Position numbers and translations under genes: made by a program. Positions 12,300 to 25,310 of a DNA stretch of 64,000 bases are shown piece by piece; the first letter of the stretch is position 1; each line of letters begins with the position of its first letter. Source of the stretch: Schistosoma mansoni (taxonomy: Eukaryota > Platyhelminthes > Trematoda > Strigeidida > Schistosomatidae); NCBI RefSeq assembly GCF_000237925.1, contig NC_031495.1, positions 56,462,108 to 56,526,107 of the forward strand. Direction: 5' to 3'. The notes beneath the pieces are model-generated. The model searched no databases, was not told the origin of the DNA, and worked only from the letters and a program-made list of their open reading frames with translations.

Positions 12300-14130
12300 A
12301 GTGACTAGTGGTTCTCTTCAAAGTTTAAATTAATTTCTTGGTGACATTAAGGATTTGTTTGTCACGATAATTAAATGTTATGATTTTAATTGGTTATGAG
12401 ACTTTTAATGCATACTGCTGAGGAACCTCGAATGTAGGAAAACTCAACTGCTCATTGAAACTTGGTTATTATTTATTCTACAGGAAATTTCATTTCATAA
12501 TGAAAACTGACTTCAGAATACATGGAATTCTCTCCAAAGTTATCTGTCTATAAGAACTTTAACCTTTATCTTCTCTGGTTTGGTACGTACTTGTTTTATT
12601 CATGTCATCAGTATACTTGGAGCATTATTAACTCTAACGTACAACAGAGGAATGTTTCCTAATATATGATAATATATTTTAACTGAACGATACAATATGT
12701 TTCCGTATTTTAGCCCATTCAACGGATTCGTAAATTCATAATACATTTTTCAAATATTGGGACATTAAAAAAACCAACATGTAAACAGCGAAAATTACAG
12801 CATTTATCTGACTACAGGTTGATAAACATATTTTGTCATTTCATATGACGGTTTATGAGGAATTTGATTATGCCATTAAACATTTGGAAATATACCATAA
12901 ATGAGAGTTCTTACAGCAGGATTAGTTTTTTCGAGTTGGAAAACCTACACTAAAGTATATTTGTAGGGACTGTGACTAGGAACTCTGTAAGTCAATAGTG
13001 GAAATGTCTTATGATAAACTGGTTCTCTGCAAATCAACAACCGGAAAATATGACCTGAGATACGACTACGGGGATAGCATATGCCGATGCTGTTATGACC
13101 TAAATGAATTTCAAAAGCATAGAATATTGGATACCGTCCAAGTAAATTTGTTGTGAAATGTCCACCCCAAGTGCTAAGCTAAAAGAGAGTAGTTACTCGA
13201 TGTGATTTTCTTTGGTCATCCATATATTAATGAAAACAGACAAATCTTTTAGGTAATTTTGTATTACATCACATTCAAAACACGATGAATTCGATGTTTG
13301 AACAATAATGTAGTTATTTGAACAACTATAATATTTTTCGGGATTAGAGTGAAGTAAAAATGTTGTTAATGATCAGAAGGTTCTGAGTAATTGTTGACCA
13401 ATTAAAAGCCAAGCCTACTGTTAAAACTCCGGTATAAACATCCTGGAAAACTGAATTCGAAAGCTTCTCAAAATGAATTTGTACTATGTAGACTTTTCTA
13501 TTGCCTTCGCCATCCGTAGTATCAGCCATGGATGTGCTAAGGATAAGTATTTGCATTAGGTCACACTGATGTACATCTATAAGTTTACTTGTTCTTGTGG
13601 GGCGGATTAGATTGATAGCGAACAGTAAGTGCTATCTGGAACGCATCTCAGAACTATAGCTTGATTGGCTTTTAAAAGTAGAATGAAACACAACCGACAA
13701 CCTAATAACTTCTCATCAATTCTTGTCAGGTTACCCCACTAGAATAATATACACATCCAACCAAGCTGGCTAAAAGACAGCAGAGATCAAAAGCCTGTGT
13801 ACTACAGATGCTTTAACCATTCAAGCCTGAATTGTGAGTACAGAAGTAGCACGAGCAAGCTCTCATTCTTCCATGGCCGCAACTATTTTCAGTCTGTTTT
13901 TTTTCAGTCAATAATCCGTTTTCGTTATTCTTTTCCATTTTTCATCAATGTTATTCACTTCTCAATCGAATGACATGTCATGTGAACACAAAATGATATT
14001 TGAAAATGTTGAAGAGATGATACATTATGAGAGTAATAAAATGTCACACCACCGTAGGCTAGACCGAATTTTTTGTATACTTGAAATAAGTTTGAATTTT
14101 CTAATAACCAAGACTTCCAAATAAGACCAT
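12300..14130. other. No recognisable feature
   Basis: About 1.8 kb of AT-rich sequence. The short minus-strand frames at 13344-13556 and 13955-14161 have no family resemblance I can name. I see no exon-like pattern. Confidence 0.3.
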
Positions 14131-14134
14131 GGAC

Positions 14135-14471
14135 ATCTCTGGATTCGCCAGATGACAGCAATCGATGGTTATAGACCTTGAATGATGTGGCTCAAAATCG
14201 TTTGCAATGGCGAACGTGCATCCACTCTTTGTGTTCTACCAAATTCCAATCTTCTGAATTCTTCATGTCTCTTTTTTCTCCTTACAAATTTATCTCACTG
14301 TATTATACTCCTTCAATAACATCTTCAAACCCTAATCTTTCACACTAATGCTTGTACTCTTACTACTTCTACCACTCTGGGATTCGAACCGACAACTGCA
14401 TCTCTGTGCTAATGTGGTATGGCAACTCCAACTGATGTACGTACGTACGAAGTTCCACGTTGTGACTGACT
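14135..14471 (+). mobile_element. RTE LINE 3' end (same family as 39715-43286)
   Basis: From about 14135 the sequence follows the last RT codons and 3' untranslated tail of the element at 39715-43286: the MAQNRLQWR region, the CATCCACTCTTTGTGTTCTA block, GTACGTACGTACGAAGTTC and a terminal TGAC repeat. It is a 5'-truncated insertion. Confidence 0.75.
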
Positions 14472-15160
14472 GAATACGTGGTCGATACAGCCACGACCAG
14501 GTCTGAAGCCAGTCTAGTTTTCTCGTGTTTGCAGTTCACGAGTCTTAGTTAGGCGCCCAATAATTATTGAGGCTAGTATTTTAGATGTTATATTAGTCAA
14601 ACTAATTCCTCTATGGTTATTACAGGATAATTTCGACCCCTTCTTATATATTGGGACAATAAGCGATTACGACCAGTTAGATGGGATTACATCCAACTCC
14701 TACATTTTAGCTAAAACATTGGCCAACCGAATCGCTAAGACTAGACCACCATCCTTAAAGGCCTCTGGAGTTAATCAATCTGGACCAGCTGCTCTCTCTT
14801 GTTTCAGATTAGCTACAGCTTTATGACGTCCACTATTTTGGGGACCTACTTCAACAACCCATCCAGACTGTTGGGTAACTGCAGCGTAGCTGAAGGCGAG
14901 CTAGACTATCCCATCTATCGATCTAAACGTCTGGGCTGTGAGCATATAAGGGTTTCGTCTTTTTCCGATTGTTTCGCTTACACTTAATTCCGGTTTCTTT
15001 TATCAATCCGAAGAGTTGCCTAAAGTCGCTGCCTCTTTTGTTGCCCACAACTGCTCACGACCACTCCCTAGACTTTTCGTTGACCTAGATCTGATTTGTT
15101 TTCGATCTTCATTGTGTTCAGAGCCTGTTCGGATGAGTGTACGCGAATATATCAATGAAA
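14472..15160 (-). mobile_element. RTE LINE RT fragment in opposite orientation
   Basis: The reverse complement matches the RT of the RTE family at 39715-43286, starting inside the GFRPGRGCIDQIF block and running back toward the N-terminal side (SNWSQ..., [28 protein letters not shown]). It abuts the plus-strand 3' end of the same family at about 14471. The two may derive from 5' inversion during a single insertion, or be two events. Several in-frame stops are present. Confidence 0.7.
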
Positions 15161-16787
15161 TAGACTTGGAGGAAATCCCTATGGTTTAAATTACTAAATG
15201 TTACTGCTGATTGTATATCTTTCCAAGCAACATCTGGATGAGTCTCGTTTACGGAACTACCTAGATGTGAACTCAGTTGTACTGGTACTTTTGGCTTTCT
15301 CTTCCTCCAGTATAATCCTAATAGGTCTTCTTATTGTAGTTTTTCTGAGTTCAGTGATGCGCAAACAAACGCGTGATCAGAGTCTAAACATGGATTCCAG
15401 TACGGGCAGTTAGATAAGTGAGTACTTTGTGTTGAGCTTGATTGTGAAAAAGTACTGTACAACTAAGTAAACGTGAATGCTCGTCTTTTTAATGACACCA
15501 GGCGGTTCTCAGTAAATTCCAAGTTTGATGTACGTCGATGAAATATTTAATAAAGTCCCCATTTCACATAATTTAGTTCAATTCAATTACTTGTATACTG
15601 TGATCCAGTTTATTTGGTAGTACACTGAACTGATAAATCACGGAGTTTATTCAAAACAATTTTACAAAAAACCTCTAAATTGTTTGGTCAGTGGTAAAAC
15701 AATCGCATGGCGTTTGAAATAAGTAATCAGATCGCTACTTAAGATGAAATATCCACACTCAAATGAATAGCTTACGGTAATATTAAATAGTGGTCTTCGG
15801 TTGTAACCTTTGTCGCTAATAACAGATAACATAAAGCTATGATATCGTTTGGACGATTAAACAAGTCAATTAATCAAAAAGTGAAAAAAAACCATTTCAC
15901 ATAATAGGATGACTTCTCGGGTAGAAGTGACAGGCAGTATTAGCATGTTTAATCTCACCTCTTCGCGATTTACGAGAACCCATGCAAAGTTGTGTACATG
16001 GAACTGAAAAAGCCTACAACTCAACAAGCATATTTATAATAAGGCTCCCTATGCAACGTATAACAAGAACACTAACACCAACTAGGAAGCTTCATTATGA
16101 AGTCTAACCAACGAAAATCATCATAGTTTTCGGAAGCCCACACTCTTCCGTAATTTGAAACCAGTGCTGATACCTATACTTCATAAGCATCTAATACAAA
16201 GCCGTAGTACGCAGTTATTAACATTGAAATGCATTCCAATAGAAAGAAATCCTATCAAAGGTTTAGATTACAGAAGTGTTTCAACGAAGACGCAGGTCTA
16301 CATATACGACTCGTTTGCCAACTTGACAGCTTACCAACTAACCAAGTTTATACTTTGTGCTATACACAGACTGGCAAAATACAGCAGTATGAGCAAACTT
16401 CCGTACAATTAGTAAAGTACTATAAACCATGTATGCTGAACACAGTACTTATGATATAAAACATGTAAGACCCTAGACCTTAAGAACCAACTCTCCAAAC
16501 GCTACACGTTGAAGCATAACTTGGAAGCTTCGAGGAAAGCATATGAGAATAACCTACACACAACTACCAACGTTTTCGCATTATATAAGCAATGGCTAAG
16601 GCTACACAGGCTCGTGATCCGTGTCTACGCATTGCTAGACTAAATCGAACATTAAAATCTATTTTAACCTGAACAGTCGACAAACCTACAGCCTGGAGCG
16701 ACACTGAACAGAGGACTCTTAGAAATGACTTCAGAAAAAAGCACTCTTTATCCAAAAATTTTAATTAGTTAACTGAATATGTTCAAA
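15161..16787. other. Intergenic, eEF1A 3' flank
   Basis: No gene recognised. A hydrophobic 71-codon frame at 15198-15413 and overlapping short frames at 16155-16459 have no supporting features. An ATTAAA-like polyadenylation signal for eEF1A (minus strand) lies at about 16760-16765, some 25 bases after its stop codon. Confidence 0.35.
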
Positions 16788-18219
16788 TTACTTTTTCTTT
16801 GCAACCTTTGCGGCGGATTTGGTAACTTTAGCAGCACTTTCTTTCTTGGTGACAGATTTGACGACACCGACAGCCACTGTTTGCTTCATATCTCGAACGG
16901 CAAAGCGACCGAGTGGTGGGTATTGCTGGAATGTCTCTAAACATAAGGGCTTATTTGGCACGAGTAATATGTTAGCTGCATCGCCATTTTTAATGCACTT
17001 TGGGTTGTCTTCAGTCTTCTTCCCCGAACGTCGATCAAGCTTCTCCGTTATTTCACTAAATTTGCAAGCAATGTGTGCAGTGTGACAATCAAGGACTGGA
17101 GAATAGCCATTCTTGATCTCACCTGGATGGTTCATGACAATTACTTGTGCCATGAAGCTTTCAGCTTCTTTAGGAGGATCGTTTTTAGAATCCCCTGCAA
17201 CGTTACCACGGTGGATTTCACTGACTGCGACGTTCTTAACGTTGAATCCAACGTTGCTACCAGGGAGAGCCTCAGTAAGTGCTTCATGATGCATTTCGAC
17301 AGACTTGACTTCAGTCGACAAACCTTGCGGAGCAAAAGTGACGACCATACCAGGCTTGATGATACCAGTTTCAACGCGACCAACGGGAACTGTACCAATA
17401 CCACCAATCTTGTAAACATCTTGCAAGGGAATTCTGAGTGGTTTATCAGTCATTCTTGCTGGGGGTTCCATTTTATCTAAAGCTTCTAGCAATGTGAAGC
17501 CTGTATCAGTAACAGTCTTTCCATCCTTTGTTCTTGTTATCTCCCAACCTTTAAACCACGGCATGTTTGTACTCTTTTCTATCATATTATCACCGTGCCA
17601 GCCAGAGATCGGTACAAATGGTACTGTGGCGGGATTGTAACCAACTTTTTTGATATAGCCGGATACTTCTTTGACAATTTCTTTGTAGCGATCTTCAGAA
17701 AAAGGAGGTTCTGTGCAGTCCATTTTGTTGATGGCGATGATCAACTGTTTGACACCCAATGTGTATGCCAGCAATGCATGTTCTCTTGTCTGACCGTTTT
17801 TGGAAATACCAGCTTCAAACTCACCAACACCAGCCGCAACAATCAGCATTGCACAGTCAGCTTGACTTGTTCCTGTGATCATATTCTTGATGAAGTCACG
17901 ATGCCCAGGTGCATCAATAACAGTGACTTTGTAATTTTGGGTATCGAACTTCCACAGCGCAATATCGATCGTGATACCACGTTCGCGTTCAGCCTTCAGT
18001 TTATCCAATACCCAAGCATATTTGAAAGAACCTTTACCCATCTAAAGAAGTGTAACTAGGATACAATACACTTACCTCTCCAGACTCTTTTTCATACTTT
18101 TCAATAGCACGTTTGTCAATGCCACCGCATTTGAAAATGAGATGTCCGGTAGTAGTGGATTTTCCACTATCTACATGCCCAATAACCACTATGTTAATAT
18201 GTTCTTTATCAGAAGGCAT
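16788..18219 (-). CDS. EEF1A: Translation elongation factor 1-alpha (eEF1A)
   Basis: eEF1A is the cytosolic GTPase that brings aminoacyl-tRNA to the ribosome A site. Two coding exons on the minus strand, 18219-18076 (48 codons) and 18041-16788, join in phase across a 34-nt GTAAGT...TTTAG intron to give 465 residues, the usual length. Start [15 protein letters not shown] is the conserved N-terminus. P-loop GHVDSGKS is at 14-21, DAPGH at 91-95 and NKMD at 153-156, all intact, followed by the two beta-barrel domains ([20 protein letters not shown]) and a lysine-rich end. No stops or shifts, so I take it as functional. No neighbour suggests special regulation. The intron sits right before the codon run [10 protein letters not shown], and the upstream frame could extend 14 codons from a non-ATG, which I reject. 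Confidence 0.97.
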
Positions 18220-19031
18220 AGTTGTAAAGACAGACAACGAGAACACGCCGAGAGCACGCAACCAACACTACTGAGTTCACCAAGCTGGGCGGAAGAACAG
18301 TTGGGACAAACAAAACCGTATACAGTCAAAGTGCTTCAACATCCAATTAATTAATCTTATTGTGTTTCATTGTTTATATTTTAAGTTGAAGGAGAAAATA
18401 CCCATGGTGCACATTTGACTATGAAGTCAGAGTTTTTTTAACATAGAAAACAGGTTTTTTGTCTCCTAGTATTCTGTAGCAAAATAAGTCATAGGGGCCT
18501 GATCGGCTAAACCTTTCGATACTACATCCCTGAAATTACTTTCACAGTTGTTCTTCAGGTCGTATTCTTAGATTCTGCTCATACCGTTTGGCAAGACACC
18601 CTAATTAGGTCTAAGTTTTTGCATGGTAATAAATTGCTTGAACGTAACTGTAACTGTATGCTTTTCCATTCACTTTTAGTTTGGAAAGTGAAGAACTCTG
18701 AAAACCTTCTGATCATTAATTCGGCCTTATTTTATACAAGTCTTGTTCATTGCCTCTTCTTATGGCGCATCAAAGATAGTTTCTTTGATTTGATGTTATT
18801 ATCTGCAGTCGGCTAATATACATGTCATACTAGTCTAGTGAAAGTTCTAAAGCATAACGAAATGCGAAACGGTTGAATCGATAGCTCTTGTTAAGTACGT
18901 TGAAGACTTTGATCTGTTCACTAACTCTAACGTGTAAAAACGTGTGCGGATCTAGTCAATCTTTTCCACACTGTGTGTATGAGGTTACGGCAATTACCTG
19001 AATTACGGGAGCTATGCATTTCTAATCAGCT
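18220..19031. other. eEF1A upstream flank
   Basis: Should hold the eEF1A promoter and 5' untranslated region on the minus strand. A TATAC string lies about 100 bases before the start codon, but I cannot tell whether it is a core promoter. Nothing else recognised. Confidence 0.3.
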
Positions 19032-20335
19032 TGTATATGTAAATAAATCCCCAAAATTAATAGCTCTGTAAGTGTTGAACATTGGATGCTGATCACATTA
19101 GTTTCAGTGGACTCGTTTAGCTGAAGGCACTCGGTCATGCATCCGTACCATATCACGTTATAGAACGGCGTGGGAAACATTTCCTACGATCATTAGCCAG
19201 ATTAGATCAGTCACTTCTCGATATATTGATAACTCATCAAATATATCTTCCAACCTCCTCGCTTCTGATTTTAACCGGGTGGGCGCAATTCGATTGTAGA
19301 AGGTATTACTGGTAAAGGGTTGCCAAACTACAACACTGGCGGTATATTAATTGATGAGACCGACGTGATCCGGTACACCAAACGATAAACTGTGGGTCTA
19401 TTCCTTCATGAGAACTCCATAAATCATTGTTTTGCTTTATTTGACTTTTATGTATTTTAATATATCTTTTTTCGAGTTTTCGAATATATTTTAATTATTT
19501 ATTTTTCGTTCATTATAATACTTGGTTTTTCACTATGACGGAACAGTCACCCAAAGTATTTAAGTTGAAGACTATGCCCCACCCTCGGTTGAGCTAATGC
19601 CTTTTTGGCCGGACAATATCGAAGCTTGGTTCTGTTACGCAGAAGCCAACTTTTACAGACACGGCATTGCGGACTCACGCACACAGTTCCTCGTGGTTGT
19701 TAAGGCACTATCGCGCAGGTACGTAACACCTAGTATGTCTACTTGTGATGTTTCGGAACCTTACGAAACTCTTACACGATCGATTCCTAAACGCAGAGAT
19801 CTAACTGATCGACAAAGGTTAGCCCGACTCCTTAGTAACATCGACATGCAACATGGTTCCGCGACAGATATGTTGCTAAGAATGAGAGAGGTGATAAGCC
19901 AAAGAACTTTCGACGAAGGCCTAATCAAACAGCTCTTCTTATCTAAACTCCTGCAACAGGTGCGAGCAGTTCTGGTCTCGTTTCAAAACGACGCCGTAGA
20001 CGAACTGACTGCATCTGCCGATCGCATCTTGGAAATCACGAAATCTAATGTCGAGGTTTTGTCAGTCAAAGAAAAACCTCAAACGACCCCGAATGACATC
20101 ACCGAATTATGTCATACACTCACACGTTAACTTCGATTTCCTAATGGCCGTAAACGGCCACACGCCCCGCGAAGAAGCATTTCACGTAGGCGATCTGTCT
20201 CTAGAACATGAGAGACGGATAACCCCGACTGGTGCTGGAATCATAACCAGTATGGGAAGTCTTCCAGAAATTGCAGGTTCACTTGGAGAAAGTACTCAAG
20301 GCATCAGAATCACCCGAGGCTACTTCGTGTAACAC
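19032..20335 (+). mobile_element. Decayed Boudicca/CsRn1-like gypsy copy, 5' part
   Basis: An LTR of about 318 bp (19032-19349) resembles the 325-bp LTRs at 30784-31108 and 35648-35972 in the opposite orientation. A tRNA-Trp-type primer-binding site (TGAGACCGACGTGATCC, about 19353-19370) and a gag follow, from about 19537 to 20330. Only the 5' part is present and it is clearly older than the copy at 30784-35972. It gives way to the LINE near 20335. Broken fossil. Confidence 0.75.
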
Positions 20336-20932
20336 TCAAGAACGATACCGAAGTAGTTGATGCCGCGCTAGCTAGTCACTTACTGAAATCCAATGAGAAT
20401 GAAAGAATATTGCCTGACATACTTTATTCTGAGCTCCATATCATTTAGAGCACCCCTAAACAAGCTCGAGAGAAGTGTTTCCGCGGAAGAAATATCACAG
20501 TGCAAGGTGTAACGGAAAATACGGACCCATGGTCAAGCAAACTCTGATATTAGGGTATAGATATTCATTTAGCAAGCCTTGAAGCTCAGAAACATACTGA
20601 CTCGACAAGTGGTTAAACAAGCCAGGAAGGACGGTGATTCTAGACTCCGAATGATAAACATAACCTTCTCATCCTTGCAAGTTGCTAATTGGAAACCATA
20701 TGCATCCGAAAAGGCCACACGACACCAGGATCAAGCATAAAGGCAAGTTGGAACTGACCATTGAACGTGTGGGCCTTCTTGAATATGAAAAAACGCGCAA
20801 ACGACATGAGCTACCAACTCGGAAATCCATGTATAGGAAGGCTACCTGTCCATTCACATAAGGCTCATATAGATAATCAGGACGGGGAAAATCACGCGTT
20901 TCAAATTGAAAGCATAAACTGCCTACATATGA
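20336..20932 (+). mobile_element. CR1-like LINE, 5' portion (split by the BEL element)
   Basis: This is the upstream part of the LINE that continues at 25311. The readable end is AFQIESINCLHMN at about 20899-20937 if the BEL insertion is ignored, which leads into TASLPNKMDELYEL, the start of a CR1-type endonuclease. Before it, phrases such as ILTRQVVKQARKDGDSRLRM suggest the ORF1 RNA-binding protein. Several stops are present. The exact left end against the gypsy relic is uncertain. Confidence 0.55.
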
Positions 20933-23900
20933 TGTTAGTTATGTCCATAACTAACTAATCAAATTGTTGCTTAAGCTCCCGCCACGTCAACCTAGTCTGA
21001 TATGTCTGTAAACTATCCCTGTTGCATGTGACTTACCAATTGAAAGACATTATTATCCTATTATATTAGTGTGACTCATAAATTTTATTCATTTTAATAA
21101 GACACGCAATACTGGTCGGTATGTTTGTGAGTTTCACTTAATGACTGTAATTCTTTAATTATTGTACTAATCTGATTGTTTTTATATTTAGAAACAGATA
21201 AAGTTTAAAGCCAAGTTGTCCTTGTTCTGACTATAGCTTTCACATAGACTCTAGGATCGCCAGTATCGCGTTTACAGTTTTAATAGTATATCTATAGGAC
21301 AAAATAAATCCTACATAGTTTCGACCAGTATCTCATCAAAAGGTCATATACTGAGTACTGTTAAATGTCTATGGATAATCATAAAACGGATCAGATTCCT
21401 GAATTGTCTCCCCACTATTCAGAAACTCATGATGATGACCAGTTTGGGGGAAATAGCTGTCGAATGGATCCCTTGTTAGAGTTAGAATTAGCTAAAATAC
21501 GCTTAGCTCAGACAGAAAGAGAAATCGAGCTGGAACAGTTGCGTCAAAAGGGAAAAGAACATTATAACCAAGTTGTGGCTGACAAGATGGTGTATAAGTC
21601 TACATTTGCCTCACCTGCAGTTGATATTCCTCCTGGAAAAGGCTGGATAACAATGATATCTAGAGCTTTAGACCTACCAAAGAGAGAGATTATAAGGTTT
21701 GATGGTAATCCCATGAACTATTGGAGTTTCATACGAAATTTCGAAGACTGTTTTAATGAAAGAGTTGGATTCCGATCTAGGTTAAATTATTTGATTCAGT
21801 ATTGTGATGGTGAAGCTAAGGCTACCATTGTTCATTGTGCATTGCTTGAGCCAGAAGGAGGCTATTGTAAGGCGTTAGAGCTTCTCGAGGAAGCATTTGG
21901 TCAGAAGCATATCGTGGCCCATGCATTTATTGATAAGATGCTGAATATCCCTGCTATTAAGGGAACTGATCCAGATAGTTTAAGAAGACTGTCTCGTGAG
22001 ATGCATGTTTGTGAGCTCAAACTCACGCAGATGGACTATGTATCCGATCTTAATTCTACAAAGACCATCGAGTGTATGTTCTTAAAACTCCCACTGCATT
22101 TACAGAGAGAATGGGTTAAAGTTGCATCTAGGATTCTTAAGACAGGTAGAGAGCCTTTATTCAAGGACCTTTGTGAATTTGTGAAGGAGCAATCAGACAT
22201 TGCTAATACTAGGTATGGATTACTTGTCAGCGGTGATCTTTCTAACCGCAACCAAAGGCAATCGGTTACCGTTACAAAAAGCCCCTTGACTCAGGGTACA
22301 AAGCGAGAGTGTCGTTTGCTAACACGAGTGAGTCTGATGTCTCCCCACACGTAGGACCAAGAACTCTTGGGTTATCATGTTTATTATGTACTGGGAACCA
22401 TCCATTGGACCAATGTGAAAGGTTTAGTGATAAGGATGTTAGTGAAAGAATAGAATTTGTATTAAGGAAGAAGTTATGTAATGTCTGTCTGAAGGCGGAC
22501 CATATAGCAAGAAACTGTCGAGCACCAAGATCATGTACCATCAAAGGATGTGGTTGGAGATACCATACCTTGTTACATAGGAAGCAAGGAGAACAGAGAG
22601 ATAGCGATAGTGATGCTTGCATTAATACTCATCTATGTTCGGAGGGAAGTGTTAAGCGTATGCAGAGATCAGTAGCATTTGCAGTAGTGCCTGTATGGAT
22701 AAAAAATGGTGAGATTATTCAGACTTGCGCCTTTCTAGATAGCGGATCAGATACCTCTCTCATTGCTGATGATCTGGCTGATGAGTTAGGCCTCGAGGGA
22801 AAACCGAAAGTGGTATCTCTAAAGACTCTTAGTAATGAATCGTCATTGATATCCAAAGAGGTCGATGTAGAGTTGCACTCGATAGATTTTTCATCATCTG
22901 TTAAGGTGCTGAAAGTGTTGACTGTTAAAAAACTACCGGCAGTTTACAGGACTGTGTCAACGGTGCATCAAATGGCATCCTGGTCTCATTTAAAAGACAC
23001 AAGTTTTCCGAGAGTAGAAGACGAGAATGTCAAACTGTTGATTGGGTGTAACGCGCCGGGCGTGCACGAGATAAAAGAGAAGAGAATGGGAAAATCTAAT
23101 GAACCATACTTTATAAAAACTGCTTTAGGGTGGACGTTGTTTGGACCTTACAGTGAGACCACGAGAAATATGAGTATCATAAATCATTTATCGTTTAAAG
23201 ATGAACCAGAAACCTGTAAATGAAAGTACATTTGTCTGGTGCGATCTCATCACCAAGTCGAGCAACGTTTGCTCTACAAAAGACTATCCTAGGTAACGAG
23301 ACTAGATTTCCTGAATGCATTATACAGACGTTGATGATTTATTAACCAGTGTTGATACGTTAGAAGATCCTAAGTTGGTATATTCTCAGCTGAAGGAGAT
23401 GTTACGTTCAGGGAGTTTTAATCTAACCACGATGGCCAGCAACAATGTTGAATTAATAAAGTTTATTCCAGAGGAAGACCGCGTAGAAAGGAACGTAGAT
23501 ATTTGTTTATCTGTGGAAAGAAATCAAAGGACTCTAGGAAAAGAGTGGAGTGTTCGAACGGATAAGATCTTCAGGATGTGCAAGTTCGATGCGACTCCTG
23601 CAAGGAAAACCATTTTGTCGTATGTAGCATCTATGTTCGACCCAGATGGGTTTATAGCTCCAATTGTTTTAGCAGCTAAATTAATTTTCCAAGATGCCTG
23701 TCGGCTAAATCTTTCATGCGACGAAGAGCTTCCTAGGGAGTGCTTTATAGGATGGGACTGTATGCTCAGAGGTACGAAGCGCCTAAGTAAACTGTTACTT
23801 CCCAGATGTCTCGTACCAGGATCGTACAAACCACTAGCTACTCAGATTTATTGCTTTGTTGATGCCTCAGAATTCGCATATGGTGTTGTAGCGTGTGCTC

Positions 23901-25305
23901 GTTTTAAAGACGTCTCGCGTCAAGTTCATCGTTCTTTTTTATTAGCCAAGTCCAGGGTTGCTAAGCCAAAAATAAAGGCATCATGTGATCATAATCCCAA
24001 AACAACTCTAAGAAAGCCTAAGAAAAGGAAGGCCACCAAGCCGAAAGTGAAGACACCGAAAAAGCCAAAGGTCACTTTAACAAAGAAGTCAGTAAATAAG
24101 ACCATGAAGAAGCATACAGCACATATTCGCCGTGATATTGTACATGGTGTTGGGAAAGACGCCTTTGTGCGAGTTGTGAATAAGAGTAAGGATGGTTCTG
24201 ATAAATTTAAAAAAGCCGGTGCTAGTCGTAGACAGATTATGTGTAGTTGGAACCAGAATAAGATAGCAAATGCTCTATTAGAAAGAGGATGTGAATGACG
24301 TTTTAAACTTCCTAGAGCTAGTCATCGAGGCAGTGTATGGGGACGCATCATAAAGTCAATAAGAGGGATTCTACAATCACTACTGTTTCAAAAGATATTG
24401 ACGGACGAGTCTTCGGAGATGTTTTTAATAGAGATTGAAGGGATAATGAACAATCGACTATTTGTAAAGCTAGTTAATGACTGTGATAATTTGGATATAT
24501 TCTCATCAAGTAAGTTGTTGTTAGTTCATAGAGGTGTGTCCCTCGAAAAAGCGCAGATGAGTAAAACGTGCTTATATAACAGAAGAAAGGGAGTGCAACA
24601 ACTAACCAACCTATTTCGGAACAGGTGGTTAAAGGGGTACCTAACAACCCTTCTGGCGAGACCTGAGTGGTCGAATATGAGAAAGAATCGACAACCGGGA
24701 GATTCGGTGTTAGTAAACAATACTGGCTCACCGAGAAATCTGTGGCCGAAAGCTATAGTTAGACAGGTCAATTATGGTCCAGATGGACGAATCAGAACAG
24801 TTCGACTGAAGACAGAAACCGAAGAGATCAACCGGTATATACGGAACCTGTCTATTTGGAGAAGCCGCTTATATAGACGCGACAGTAATGAAGCCTGGAC
24901 GTGGTGTCCGCTTGGGGGGGAATGTTAGTTATGTCCATAACTAACTAATCAAATTGTTGCTTAAGCTCCCGCCACGTCAACCTGGTCTGATATGTCTGTA
25001 AACTATCCCTGTTGCATGTGACTTACCAATTGAAAGACATTATTATCCTATTATATTAGTGTGACTCATAAATTTTATTCATTTTAATAAGACACGCAAT
25101 ACTGGTCGGTATGTTTGTGAGTTTCACTTAATGACTGTAATTCTTTAATTATTGTACTAATCTGATTGTTTTTATATTTAGAAACAGATAAAGTTTAAAG
25201 CCAAGTTGTCCTTGTTCTGACTATAGCTTTCACATAGACTCTAGGATCGCCAGTATCGCGTTTACAGTTTTAATAGTATATCTATAGGACAAAATAAATC
25301 CTACA
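20933..25305 (+). mobile_element. Sinbad/Tiao-like BEL/Pao LTR retrotransposon
   Basis: LTRs of 383 bp at 20933-21315 and 24923-25305 differ at one base that I can see, begin TGTTAG and end CTACA, and the element is flanked by the 5-bp duplication TATGA (20928-20932, 25306-25310). A G-run polypurine tract precedes the 3' LTR. Parts in order: gag (about 21365-22320), gag zinc knuckles and an aspartic protease (LDSGSDTSLIADDLADELG, near 22735), reverse transcriptase (about 23315-23957) and the integrase end with the DUF5641-type tail (to 24928). The insertion is young judging by the LTRs. The interior is shorter than the family's usual length, so the copy is broken. A lysine-rich stretch inside it is noted in the findings. 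Confidence 0.85.
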
Positions 25306-25310
25306 TATGA

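Noticed and set aside
15198-15413. Hydrophobic 71-codon frame resembling a membrane peptide
   Set aside because: No conserved residues, not linked to other exons, and next to LINE debris.
16560-16690. Possible LYR-motif protein exon (LYKQWLRLHR in one plus-strand frame)
   Set aside because: The frame has stops close by, no splice sites or other exons fit, and the match is too short.
17073-17480. Long plus-strand frames across eEF1A
   Set aside because: Antisense shadows of a highly biased conserved gene.
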